DNA of 64,000 nt from assembly GCA_963836405.1 (NCBI GenBank), contig CAWIJL010000001.1, positions 62,001-126,000 on the forward strand, read 5' to 3'. The translations under genes were made by a program, and so were the position numbers. This DNA comes from CAWIJJ01 sp963836405. GTDB taxonomy: Bacteria > Acidobacteriota > Terriglobia > Bryobacterales > Bryobacteraceae. The notes under the pieces were generated by a model. It was not told the DNA's origin and did not search any database. It saw only the letters and a program-made list of their open reading frames with translations. This document shows, piece after piece, positions 52,505 through 61,020 of this stretch (position 1 is the stretch's first letter; each line of letters starts with the position of its first letter).

Positions 52505-53172
52505 TCGCGGGGGCGTTCGCGGGGCTGGTGAAGGCCACGCTGCTGGTGTTCGGAGCGCTGTTTCCGATCGTGAACCCGCTGGGCAATACGCCGATTTTCC
52601 TATCGCTGACGCGCGGGCTTTCGAGCCACGGCCGCGCGACGCTGGCGCGGATGATTGCGGTGAACGGGCTGGTGCTGATCCTGGTTTCCATTTTTATCGG
52701 GACCTACATTCTGGCGTTCTTCGGTATTTCGCTGCCGGTGGTACAGGTGGGCGGCGGGCTGATAGTCATTTCGACGGGTTGGTACCTGCTGCGCGAACCG
52801 AACGACGATCACGGCGACGGCGGCGCGCAGCGCGAATGCAAGGAATCGGATTTCGAGCGGCAGGCGTTTTATCCGCTGACGCTGCCGCTGACGGTTGGCC
52901 CGGGGTCGATCTCGGTTGCGATCACGGTAGGGGCCAACCGGCCGGAAGGAACCGAGTGGCGATGGCCCCTGATTGGGGGCATGCTGCTCGGCAGCGTGCT
53001 GATCGCAGCCTCCATTTACCTGAGCTACCGCTTTGCCGAGCGCATCGCGCGGACCCTGGGCGACGCGGCGATGAACGTAGTCATCCGGCTCTCGTCATTC
53101 ATCCTGGTGTGCATTGGGGTGCAGATCCTGTGGAACGGCCTCAGCACGCTGCTGCGGTCGGTGATTCGATGA
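52501..53172 (+). CDS. MarC-family inner-membrane protein
   Basis: A 223-residue six-helix membrane protein of the MarC (UPF0056) family: LFPIVNPLGNTPIFLSLTRG with the conserved NP-x-G-x-x-P motif, VVQVGGGLIVISTGWYLL, and FYPLTLPLTVGPGSISVAIT. Family function is not well known; MarC was named for a multidrug locus without proven role. It overlaps both neighbours by four bases. Confidence 0.93.
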   Translation: MIAGAFAGLVKATLLVFGALFPIVNPLGNTPIFLSLTRGLSSHGRATLARMIAVNGLVLILVSIFIGTYILAFFGISLPVVQVGGGLIVISTGWYLLREPNDDHGDGGAQRECKESDFERQAFYPLTLPLTVGPGSISVAITVGANRPEGTEWRWPLIGGMLLGSVLIAASIYLSYRFAERIARTLGDAAMNVVIRLSSFILVCIGVQILWNGLSTLLRSVIR

Positions 53173-54209
53173 AGGCGATGCGCGTACTCGGGGTTTTGCT
53201 CGTGCTGCTGGTGCCGGCCTGCGTTTCACCGTACCTGCTTCCCTCGCTTTACCTGGAGATTGCGGGAGTCACCACGCGGGGCGAGGTGACGGGCACGCAC
53301 CGGGTATCGGCCTCCTTTTACGACCGCCTGGAGACGGGCGGGGCGGCGGGCGTCGTGTATAGTCCGTGGCCCGTGCTGCGTTCGCTGAACATGGTGGGAA
53401 TGGGTTCGGCGCTGGCGGATTCAAGTTGGTGGTCGCGAATTCCGGGCGACGGCGATTCGGTGCGGAGCACCGCGGACATTGCCGGAATCAGTTTGACGGT
53501 GCTGCTGGCCTGGGTGGCATGGCGCCGGAAGACGAACGGCTGGATTCTGGCCGCGGCATGCTGCGCGACGGTGGTTTGCTCGAGCGTGCTGCTATTCGGG
53601 TTTGTCGCGTTCCGCCTTCTGTTCGCGGTGTGGCGCAAACATCCGGGGCGCGGCTTCGGCACAGTGCTGGCGGCGTCGATGCTCTTGGCGGCGGGCGTGC
53701 TTTACTGGCGGATTCCGCGGCCGGCGCCGGTGCCGGGCGGACGTACGGCAGAGGCCGCCGCGACAGTTCTCCAGGTGCACACGGCGGACCACATCTGGAG
53801 CGACTAGAGACACGCCGGGCAGGATATCCGGCAGCCGTTCCAGATGGTGGACCTGGAGTTGGTTCCCGCGGGCGCCGCGAGTCCGGTTCACGCACTCGAC
53901 CGGGTGGATCGCGACAGCGTGGCCGGTTTGAGGAAGGGAGCCATCGTGCGCGTCGAGTATCCTTTATCGGACCCGCGCGCCGCGCGCATCGAAGGCGCGA
54001 CGCGCACTTATCCCGGGAAAGCGCTGACTTACCTGCTGGAGCTTACGTTCGGACTGGCGGCGCTGGCGATGCTGGTGGTCTGGCCGGCGATCGCTCTGCT
54101 TGACCGTATCGGGCACCGCTTCCGGAACGTGGTTGTGCCGGCTTACCTGCCCCCGGGCGACGCGCGGCGCAAGCGGCTCGAGGAATACCTGCGGCGCGGG
54201 CCGCGGTAG
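53169..54209 (+). pseudogene. Membrane protein of unknown family interrupted by an in-frame TAG
   Basis: The reading frame from ATG 53169 holds an N-terminal helix (MRVLGVLLVLLVPACVSPYL), then LYLEIAGVTTRGEV, further helices, and stops at TAG 53805-53807 after HTADHIWSD. The same frame continues without another stop to 54209: RHAGQDIRQPFQMVDLELVP, SPVHALDRVDRDSVAGLRKG and a last helix ALAMLVVWPAIALLDRIG, ending EEYLRR. The two parts clearly form one protein of about 346 residues (DUF3592-like arrangement). The amber codon could be a nonsense mutation, an assembly error or, less likely, read through. An ATG at 53844 could start a shorter second protein. Confidence 0.75.
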
Positions 54210-54232
54210 CGGGCTAAGAAAGTATAGGAGTT

Positions 54233-54360
54233 CCCCGGCTTTGCCAGGGTGGCGGTAATGGCATGCGACGATGCAGCTGCACGCGTGGTTTTCGAGCCGC
54301 GCAGCGACCGCCAGCCGCTTTGAGCGGCTCAAATCGTAAAGCCCCCGGCTCTGCCGGGGG
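54233..54360. repeat. Cluster of three REP-like hairpins between convergent genes
   Basis: Three stems with 3-nt loops: CCCCGGC/GCCAGGG (54233-54249, one mismatch), AGCCGCT/AGCGGCT (54313-54329, exact) and CCCCCGGC/GCCGGGGG (54342-54360, exact 8 bp). The outer two share the core CCCCGGCTyTGCC. They fill the whole gap between two convergent genes and may act as bidirectional terminator or as a REP/BIME-type repeat. Confidence 0.65.
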
Positions 54361-54364
54361 ATAC

Positions 54365-55870
54365 TTACTGGTAATGCGGGATATCGCTGCGGAAGGGACT
54401 GGCCGGCAATCCGGCCTGGTTGACCAGGTTGCATTCCGGATCGTCCGCCCAGCCATAGCGCACGCTCACGGGCGAGGGCACGGAGGGGCTCGAGAGCACG
54501 ATGGTGGAGCCTTCCACTTTGGCTTCGGCGGGCGCGAACGGGCCGTCGGCGCCGGCGATTTCGAATCCCTTCAGTTCGCCGCCGCCGCGGGCGGTCATGC
54601 GGGCGGCATGGGTGAAGTAAACGCGCACCGCGCCGCCTTCGGGCGCCATGGTGCGGTACACGGGGCCGGAGTATTCCACCGGCTCACCGTAGGCGATGGC
54701 CCGCGCGGCGAGCGCCAGGCGGAGGCCGACGTCCTGTTTGTTCTTGGGGTGAATGTCGCGCGATTCGCCGATGTCCACGATGACGGCCATGCCGGTATTG
54801 GCGAGGCGCAGGACCTCGCTTTGCGACTCGCGCAGCACGGGCCACCGGCCATTGGTCTTGTAGTTGGCGAGTTGCACGAACAGGAACGGAAAATCGCCCT
54901 GCGCCCAACGGTTGCGCCAGTCCTGAATCATGGTGCCGAACAGGCGGCGATAGTTGTACGCATCGAGGTCGGAACCTGCGTTCGACTCGCCCTGATACCA
55001 GATGACGCCGCGGATGCCGTAGGGCACGAGTGGCGCGATCATGCCGTTCCACAAGCCGGCAGGAGTGTTCTGGTGGCCGGGGCCCTGCGGCGCGCCGGGA
55101 CGCGGGGGAACCGGGGTGGCGGCGGCTTTGGCCTGGGCGGCACGCGTTTCCCACGCGGCCAGGCGCTGGTCGTAGTCCTTTTTGGCGTCGGGATATTTGG
55201 CCAGCACCGCGTCCCAATTGTCACCGATGAACTTCAGCGCGGGCTCGGTGGCGAGGGCTTCCTTCGAGGTCCACGATTGCGCCGGAGTGCCGCCCCAATC
55301 GCTTTCGATCATTCCCATGGGCACATGCAGGTCTTCAATAAGGTGGCGGGTGAAGAAGTACTGCACGGCGCTGAAGGTCCTTACGGTTTCGGGGGTGCAG
55401 ACTTGCCAGGAGCCCACGACGTCGTCAGCGGCCTGATCGGCCACGGCGCGTTTTACCTGGAAGAGATGGATCATGGGGTAGTTGGCTTTGGCGATCTCTT
55501 CGTCATGGTTGACGGCCTGCTGCAGCTTGAACTCCATGTTGGACTGGCCGCTCGAGAGCCACACCTCGCCCACCAGTACATCGCGGATCACGGTATCGTT
55601 GATCTTCATTTCGAGTGGTCCGGCGGCGATGAGGGGGCGCAGGTAGACGGACCACTTGCCCGTCTCCGCAGCCTTGGCCTGAACGGACTGGCCCTGGAAC
55701 TCCACGCGCACCTCTTCGCCCGGGGAGGCGGAGCCCCAGATGCGAACGGGCGCTCCCTGCTGGAGCACCATATGGTCGGAAAACACGGCCGGGAGTTTCA
55801 CCGCGGCCTGCAAAGAAAATGCGGCCAGAAGAAGGGGAAGCGCGAAGGCTTTGCGAGTGGAGATGTTCAT
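54365..55870 (-). CDS. Sialate O-acetylesterase (SGNH-type, DUF303)
   Basis: A 501-residue exported esterase with signal MNISTRKAFALPLLLAAFSL. The nucleophile Ser is in VWLSSGQSNMEF; SDWGGTPAQSW and VIWYQGESNAG follow; the Asp/His pair is in GESRDIHPKNKQD. An N-terminal beta domain (PAVFSDHMVLQQG, RIWGSASPGEEVRVEF) is typical. It removes acetyl groups from sialic acids or from plant glycans. The frame begins six codons earlier, but the ATG at 55870 is the better start. It diverges from a fucosidase gene across 72 bp. Confidence 0.93.
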   Translation of the reverse strand: MNISTRKAFALPLLLAAFSLQAAVKLPAVFSDHMVLQQGAPVRIWGSASPGEEVRVEFQGQSVQAKAAETGKWSVYLRPLIAAGPLEMKINDTVIRDVLVGEVWLSSGQSNMEFKLQQAVNHDEEIAKANYPMIHLFQVKRAVADQAADDVVGSWQVCTPETVRTFSAVQYFFTRHLIEDLHVPMGMIESDWGGTPAQSWTSKEALATEPALKFIGDNWDAVLAKYPDAKKDYDQRLAAWETRAAQAKAAATPVPPRPGAPQGPGHQNTPAGLWNGMIAPLVPYGIRGVIWYQGESNAGSDLDAYNYRRLFGTMIQDWRNRWAQGDFPFLFVQLANYKTNGRWPVLRESQSEVLRLANTGMAVIVDIGESRDIHPKNKQDVGLRLALAARAIAYGEPVEYSGPVYRTMAPEGGAVRVYFTHAARMTARGGGELKGFEIAGADGPFAPAEAKVEGSTIVLSSPSVPSPVSVRYGWADDPECNLVNQAGLPASPFRSDIPHYQ

Positions 55871-55942
55871 TTCGACGTGAGTATACACCCGTGGGCTTGA
55901 CGGGCGCCTGCGCGTCCGGTTTGATTAGGATGAGGCGGTCCG

Positions 55943-57304
55943 ATGAATCGCAGACAGTTACTGGCAGCAGCCGCGGCAATGCCGATGGCCGGGCAACAGA
56001 CGCAGGACACGGAGGCGTTGGCCCGGCTGGGAGGGATTCGCAACGGTGCGCGCTCGTGGTTCAGCGAGGCGGGGTTCGGGCTGTTCGTGACGTGGGGCAT
56101 CTGCGCGGTGCGCGAAGTGGAGCTGGGATGGGGCTTCTACGGCGACGTCGGGGGGAAGAAGGGCGCCTGGCCGGTGGAGAACTACATCGCGCAGGCCGAT
56201 GTTTTCAATCCGGACTCGTACGACCCGAACCTCTGGATGGCGGCGGCGGCGAAGGCGGGATTCCGCTATGCCGTGCTGACCACACGGCATCACGACGGCT
56301 ACGCCCTCTGGCCGAGCGAGTACGGCAGCTTCAGCACGAAGGAGCACATGGGCGGACGCGACCTGGTCCGTCCTTACGTGGAGGCATGCCGGCGGCACGG
56401 TCTGAAGGTGGGACTCTACTATTCGCCCTGCAACTGGCTGTTCAATCCGCCGGGCTGGCCGTATCTGGGTTATCCGTTGCGGCAGTCCGATTTCCGCTAC
56501 CGCCGTCCGGAGCGCACGCTGGGAACGCCGCGCTATGCGGATGCAACGCGCGCCGAGTTGCAAAAACATTTCGAGGTTCTGTACGGGTACGTGAGGGGCC
56601 AAGTGGGCGAACTGCTGACGCGGTATGGAAAGATCGACATTCTGTGGTGGGACGGGTACGACTGGCCGGTTGGCGTGGACATTCACGGTCCGGCAACGGA
56701 CGCCTGGGTGCGGACGCTTCAGCCCGGCCTGGTGACCAACGATCGCTACCGGCTATGGGCGAACCGGCCGGCGCTGGGAGACTTCTCGACGGAGTTCGAG
56801 AACCGGAATCCGGAGAGGCGGCCCGAAGGTGCCTGGGAACAGTGTGAGGCGGTCTGCGGGTCGTGGGCGTACACGGGCGCGGCGTGCCGCGGCACGGCCT
56901 ACGTGCTGGAGCGGCTGGTGCGCAACATGGCCTGGGGCGGAAACTACCTGGCGGACTTCGGCCCGCGCGCGAACGGGACGATGACGCCGGATTTCTATCG
57001 CACGTGCGAGGAACTGGCGGAATGGATAAGTCACAGCGGTGAATCGCTCAGGGGCGTCCTGCCGCTTTCGAAGCTGGAGCAGGCGGATCAGCCGGTCACG
57101 GTCAAGGGGGAGACGTGGTATGCGCACCTGCTGGGCTACCAGAGAAAGGTGACGATCGCGGGCCGGCCGAAACCGAAGCAGGCGACGATGCTGCGAACCG
57201 GGGCGCCGGCGGACATCGAGAGCGCCGGAGGGAGCACGGTGGTGACGATGCCGATCGGCTTGCGGCCGGAGATGGACGAGGTGATCGCGATCCGTTTCGC
57301 GTAG
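55943..57304 (+). CDS. Alpha-L-fucosidase, GH29
   Basis: A 453-residue GH29 enzyme. Visible motifs are FGLFVTWGICAV, VLTTRHHDGYALWPSEY, KVGLYYSPCNW and the nucleophile Asp in IDILWWDGYDW; EAVCGSWAYTG and LVRNMAWGGNYLADFGPRAN follow. The signal region (MNRRQLLAAAAAMPMAG) has twin arginines and may be Tat-type. The C-terminal beta domain is short. It releases fucose from glycans; with the adjacent sialate esterase it suggests breakdown of host or plant-type decorated glycans. Confidence 0.92.
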   Translation: MNRRQLLAAAAAMPMAGQQTQDTEALARLGGIRNGARSWFSEAGFGLFVTWGICAVREVELGWGFYGDVGGKKGAWPVENYIAQADVFNPDSYDPNLWMAAAAKAGFRYAVLTTRHHDGYALWPSEYGSFSTKEHMGGRDLVRPYVEACRRHGLKVGLYYSPCNWLFNPPGWPYLGYPLRQSDFRYRRPERTLGTPRYADATRAELQKHFEVLYGYVRGQVGELLTRYGKIDILWWDGYDWPVGVDIHGPATDAWVRTLQPGLVTNDRYRLWANRPALGDFSTEFENRNPERRPEGAWEQCEAVCGSWAYTGAACRGTAYVLERLVRNMAWGGNYLADFGPRANGTMTPDFYRTCEELAEWISHSGESLRGVLPLSKLEQADQPVTVKGETWYAHLLGYQRKVTIAGRPKPKQATMLRTGAPADIESAGGSTVVTMPIGLRPEMDEVIAIRFA

Positions 57305-57348
57305 GTCCGCATTGCCAAGCTGCAGGCGCGTTGATAAGGTAACGGTCA

Positions 57349-60300
57349 GTGTCAGAGTCTCAGCTCCGAAAGGCCGTTGCGGCCGCAGCGTTCGCATTGC
57401 TGGCCTCGTTTGCGGCGAGTGCGCAATCCGGGCAGCAAAGCCCGCCCAAAGAGAAGACGCCGACAGCGGCGGGGGATAAGTCCAACGCCGCTTTGGAATC
57501 GACCGGCGGCGAAGATCTTACCAGCCGGCAAGTGATGGCGCTGCCGCTCAACCGGCGCGATTTCAGTCAACTGCTGTTGCTGGCCGCCGGAACGCAGACC
57601 GATTCCAATGGCGCGGCCAATTTCACGCAGCAATTCACGGTGAACGGGCAGCGCGGCATCACGTCGGTATTCGCCACAGACGGGATCGATACGACTGACC
57701 CGGAAATGGGCGGTGCGACTTTTTCGAACTACAATATCGACGCGATTCAGGAGATCCGATCGAGCGCCGGGGTGATGCCGGCAGAGATCGGACACGGCGC
57801 GGCGGGTTTCACGGAGGTCGTGACGAAGTCGGGCAGCAACGACCAGCACGGGAGCTTCTTCGAATTCATTCGCAACGCGGCCTTTGACGCGCGCAACTTT
57901 TTCGACCGGCGATCGGTGGCGCAGCCGAGACGGATTCCACCGTTCGTGCGCAACGAATTCGGGGTTACGCGGGGCGGGCCTGTGGTTCTGCCGGGCCTGT
58001 ATAGCGGCCGCAACCGGACCTATTATTTCGTGCAGTACCAGGGTTTCCGGCAGGTGCTGGGCACGACGCAGGTGATCCCGGTGCCTACGGCGGACGAGCG
58101 GCGGGGCCTGGACAGCACGGCGTTTCCCGGCGACACGCTGCACGTTCCGCTGGATCCGCGGGTGGCGCCGATCCTGGCGGGCTACCCGTTGCCGAACGAT
58201 GCCCAGGGCCCGTATGGGCCGCGGACTTACGCTACATCGTCCAAGGTGCGCACGGTTTCGGACCAGTTCTCGATCCGCATCGATCACAAGCCCTCGGAAA
58301 AGGCGGCGCTGTCGGTGCGGTTCCTTTTCAACCAGGTGGAAGGGCCTCTGACAAATCCGAGCCAGACGGCGATCGACCCCAGCTTCGCGGTGCGGTTTTT
58401 CGACCACCAGCGCAACGCGGGGATCACGTACATCAGGACGCCCTCGGCAACATTCACGTCGGAATCGCATGCCGGCTATACGCGCTCGACGCCGAATTTC
58501 CTCGCACAGAACCACACGCAGCCGGGGATCACGTTCGCCGATGGTCTCTATGAGAGCTACAACGCGGCGTCGGGGTCGGTGATGGGGTCGTACGGCAACC
58601 TGTTCCAGGCGCGGCAGAACTTCACCTGGGTCCGGGGCAAGCACACGTGGAAAGCGGGAGGCGAGGCGCGACTCAACCGCGACGCAACGATTTTCGGCAC
58701 CAACCCCACGGGGACGTACACGTTTGGAGGCGGGGCGGCGTATTCGACAGTGGCGATCCGCTCGGCAAGCGGGCTGCACGACATCGCGCCGGGCGACCGG
58801 CTGCCGGATGCCCTGACGGGGCTGCTGACGGCCACGCCCTTTTCGTACACCGTGACGGCGGCGCCACCGCTCTTTCCGCAAGGCGAACGAATGGACGAAG
58901 CGGCGGTGCGGCGCAGCGCGTACGGGGCGTTCGGGCAGGATTCCTGGAAGATCGGCCCGCGCCTGACGCTGAACTACGGCGTGCGATACGACGTGGAATC
59001 GCGCATCGGAGAGGCCGACCACCTCACTTCCGGCGTGCAGTTCCGGCCCGACGGCGCGCATATGGTGGTGAACAACCGGCCGCCGTACCCGAAGTCGTGG
59101 GGCGGCCTGGCGCCGCGGGTAGCGGCGGATTGGAGAATCGGGGAGCAGACGGTGATCCGGGGGGGCGCAGGGATCACCACCCTGCTGGTAAACCTGTGGC
59201 AGCAGAATTTCGTGACCGGAGGGATCCCGTTCGTGGTGGCGCCGTTCAGCACGGCGGCGCCGGGCTCGCCCGTGCCGTTCGCCAACGGCGTGACGGCGGT
59301 GCCGCTGCCGGAGATCTACACGACGCGAGGAGAACTGTTGTACCCAAGCGGGCATTCAAAGGATCTCGCCTCCAACACCGAGATGGACCTGCTGCGTTTC
59401 GAGCGCGACCTGGCGGCGCTCGGCACGGACAAGCTGGAGCGTCCGATTTCGGCGCAGGCGGTGGGAGCGGCGTTCCACAACGGGTATATCGGAAGCTGGA
59501 CGGCGTCGGTCGAACGGACCCTGGCTGACGTGACGCTGAATGCGGCGTACGTGGGAACTGCCGGGATCAAACTGCCGCGGGTGATGAACCCGAACGGATA
59601 CGCGGGCGCGGACCCGGAGTTCGCACCGTACACGGGCTTCGACTCGGGCGGGCGTGCCGCGACCGGCTTCGCCACCATCGTGATAATGGACAACGCGTCC
59701 CATTCGACATATCACTCGCTGCAAACGTCGGTGAGCAAAAGTTCGCTGCGCGGCGGAATCGGCGTGCAGGCGAGCTACACGTTCAGCAAATCGATCGACG
59801 ACACCAGTTCTGTGCTGGGCGGTTTTCTTTCGGGCTCGTCGGGCACGATTTTGCAGACGGCGCCTCAGGATCCGGACGACCTTCGCAGCGAAAAGGGGCC
59901 TTCGACTTTCGACATTACCCACGCGTTCACGTTCAGCTTGATTCAGGAGCTCCGGCTGGACCGCACCGCGCTCCGGGCGCTGGGGAAACGGGCGTCGGGC
60001 GGGTGGCAAATGATGGGGCTGGGGACGCTGATGACCGGCGCACCGTTCACCGTATATTCGGGGATTCAGCAGACGGGAGTGGGATCGAACGGCGCGGACC
60101 GTCCGGACCAGACCGGGACGCCGGAGCTTTCGACGAGCCGGACGGTTCGGGAGGACTATTTCGGGTCAGGCGCGAATAACGGGTCCTACTTTTCGATTCC
60201 GCTCGGCGTGGCGGGGGGCACGGGTCCGAACCGCGGACGCTTCGGGTCGCTCGGCCGGGACACGTTCCGGGGGCCGGCGCTTCACCAGTTCGACGTTTCG

Positions 60301-60501
60301 CTGGCGAAGGACACGCCGATCGGGCCGGCTGGCAACCCGGAGCGGATCATGATGCAGTTCCGCGCGGAATGCTTCAATGTTTTCAACGTCGTAAACCTGG
60401 GGTTGCCGGCGAATATCCTGCTCGGACCGGGCTTCGGGATGATCAACCGGACGGCCGGTCCCTCGCGACAAGTTCAGTTTTCGGTGAAGCTGGTCTACTG
60501 A
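57349..60501 (+). CDS. TonB-dependent receptor (Oar-like, plug without regulatory domain)
   Basis: A 1050-residue outer-membrane protein. Start GTG 57349 leads to a signal peptide (AAAAFALLASFAASAQ). The plug is seen in VMALPLNRRDFSQLLLLAAG, TVNGQRGITSVFATDGIDTT and IDAIQEIRSSAGVMPAEIGH with EVVTKSGSNDQHGSFFEF; barrel strands follow to a C-terminal aromatic end (RQVQFSVKLVY). In contrast to most Oar-like proteins of this group, the N-terminal carboxypeptidase-regulatory domain is missing and only a short linker of about 45 residues precedes the plug. It likely takes up oligosaccharides or peptides. The fucosidase gene ends 44 bp upstream. Confidence 0.92.
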   Translation: MSESQLRKAVAAAAFALLASFAASAQSGQQSPPKEKTPTAAGDKSNAALESTGGEDLTSRQVMALPLNRRDFSQLLLLAAGTQTDSNGAANFTQQFTVNGQRGITSVFATDGIDTTDPEMGGATFSNYNIDAIQEIRSSAGVMPAEIGHGAAGFTEVVTKSGSNDQHGSFFEFIRNAAFDARNFFDRRSVAQPRRIPPFVRNEFGVTRGGPVVLPGLYSGRNRTYYFVQYQGFRQVLGTTQVIPVPTADERRGLDSTAFPGDTLHVPLDPRVAPILAGYPLPNDAQGPYGPRTYATSSKVRTVSDQFSIRIDHKPSEKAALSVRFLFNQVEGPLTNPSQTAIDPSFAVRFFDHQRNAGITYIRTPSATFTSESHAGYTRSTPNFLAQNHTQPGITFADGLYESYNAASGSVMGSYGNLFQARQNFTWVRGKHTWKAGGEARLNRDATIFGTNPTGTYTFGGGAAYSTVAIRSASGLHDIAPGDRLPDALTGLLTATPFSYTVTAAPPLFPQGERMDEAAVRRSAYGAFGQDSWKIGPRLTLNYGVRYDVESRIGEADHLTSGVQFRPDGAHMVVNNRPPYPKSWGGLAPRVAADWRIGEQTVIRGGAGITTLLVNLWQQNFVTGGIPFVVAPFSTAAPGSPVPFANGVTAVPLPEIYTTRGELLYPSGHSKDLASNTEMDLLRFERDLAALGTDKLERPISAQAVGAAFHNGYIGSWTASVERTLADVTLNAAYVGTAGIKLPRVMNPNGYAGADPEFAPYTGFDSGGRAATGFATIVIMDNASHSTYHSLQTSVSKSSLRGGIGVQASYTFSKSIDDTSSVLGGFLSGSSGTILQTAPQDPDDLRSEKGPSTFDITHAFTFSLIQELRLDRTALRALGKRASGGWQMMGLGTLMTGAPFTVYSGIQQTGVGSNGADRPDQTGTPELSTSRTVREDYFGSGANNGSYFSIPLGVAGGTGPNRGRFGSLGRDTFRGPALHQFDVSLAKDTPIGPAGNPERIMMQFRAECFNVFNVVNLGLPANILLGPGFGMINRTAGPSRQVQFSVKLVY

Positions 60502-60629
60502 AAACCGACGACCCCGACGTTTAACACAATTTAACGATCCGCCTCTTGCGCCTCGCTGATTTGGATGTTAAGGTACCAGTACGCCCAGATCGTGCGGAGA
60601 CGAACAATCGTGACGGCGAGGCTGCGTAG

Positions 60630-61010
60630 ATGGCTAAGGGGTGCAGAATCTTTGCGTTAGCGACAGTTTTGCTGTGCTTGAGCACGCAGGCTGCGAGCCA
60701 GGGCGGGAAACCGGAAGTGCGGGTGGTCCAGACCGCCGTTCAAGGTGCGCCCTCCATCTCCATCGAAGCCTCCGATCCGGTAGGACTGGACTCTCTGGAC
60801 ATCACCTGCCCCGCCGCCGATTCTAATTACCACACACAACTCTCCCGTGCCACCATCGACCGGCAGTTCAAGCGCACGTTCAAGCTCTCCGAGCTTTTCC
60901 CCGATACCGGTACGGGCCCGGTACGGCTCCAAGTGACGGTTCGCAACACGCGCGGCGCCACCGCGTCAACATCGATAGTAGTCAGACCGAATCCCAAAAA
61001 AGGCAAGTAA
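60630..61010 (+). CDS. Small secreted protein of unknown function
   Basis: A 126-residue protein with a signal peptide (FALATVLLCLSTQAASQG). The body (VVQTAVQGAPSISIEASDPV, DITCPAADSNYHTQLSRATI) has a predicted beta-sandwich pattern, with FRVQVT-like strands RLQVTVRNTRGATAS and a basic C-terminus NPKKGK. No family is recognised. It is 10 bp before the matrixin-like gene and likely in the same operon. Confidence 0.7.
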   Translation: MAKGCRIFALATVLLCLSTQAASQGGKPEVRVVQTAVQGAPSISIEASDPVGLDSLDITCPAADSNYHTQLSRATIDRQFKRTFKLSELFPDTGTGPVRLQVTVRNTRGATASTSIVVRPNPKKGK

Positions 61011-61020
61011 CCGGCATCCT

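Noticed and set aside
57352..59355. Open frame of 667 codons on the minus strand
   Set aside because: Antisense to the TonB receptor; composition is Arg/His-rich and without motifs.
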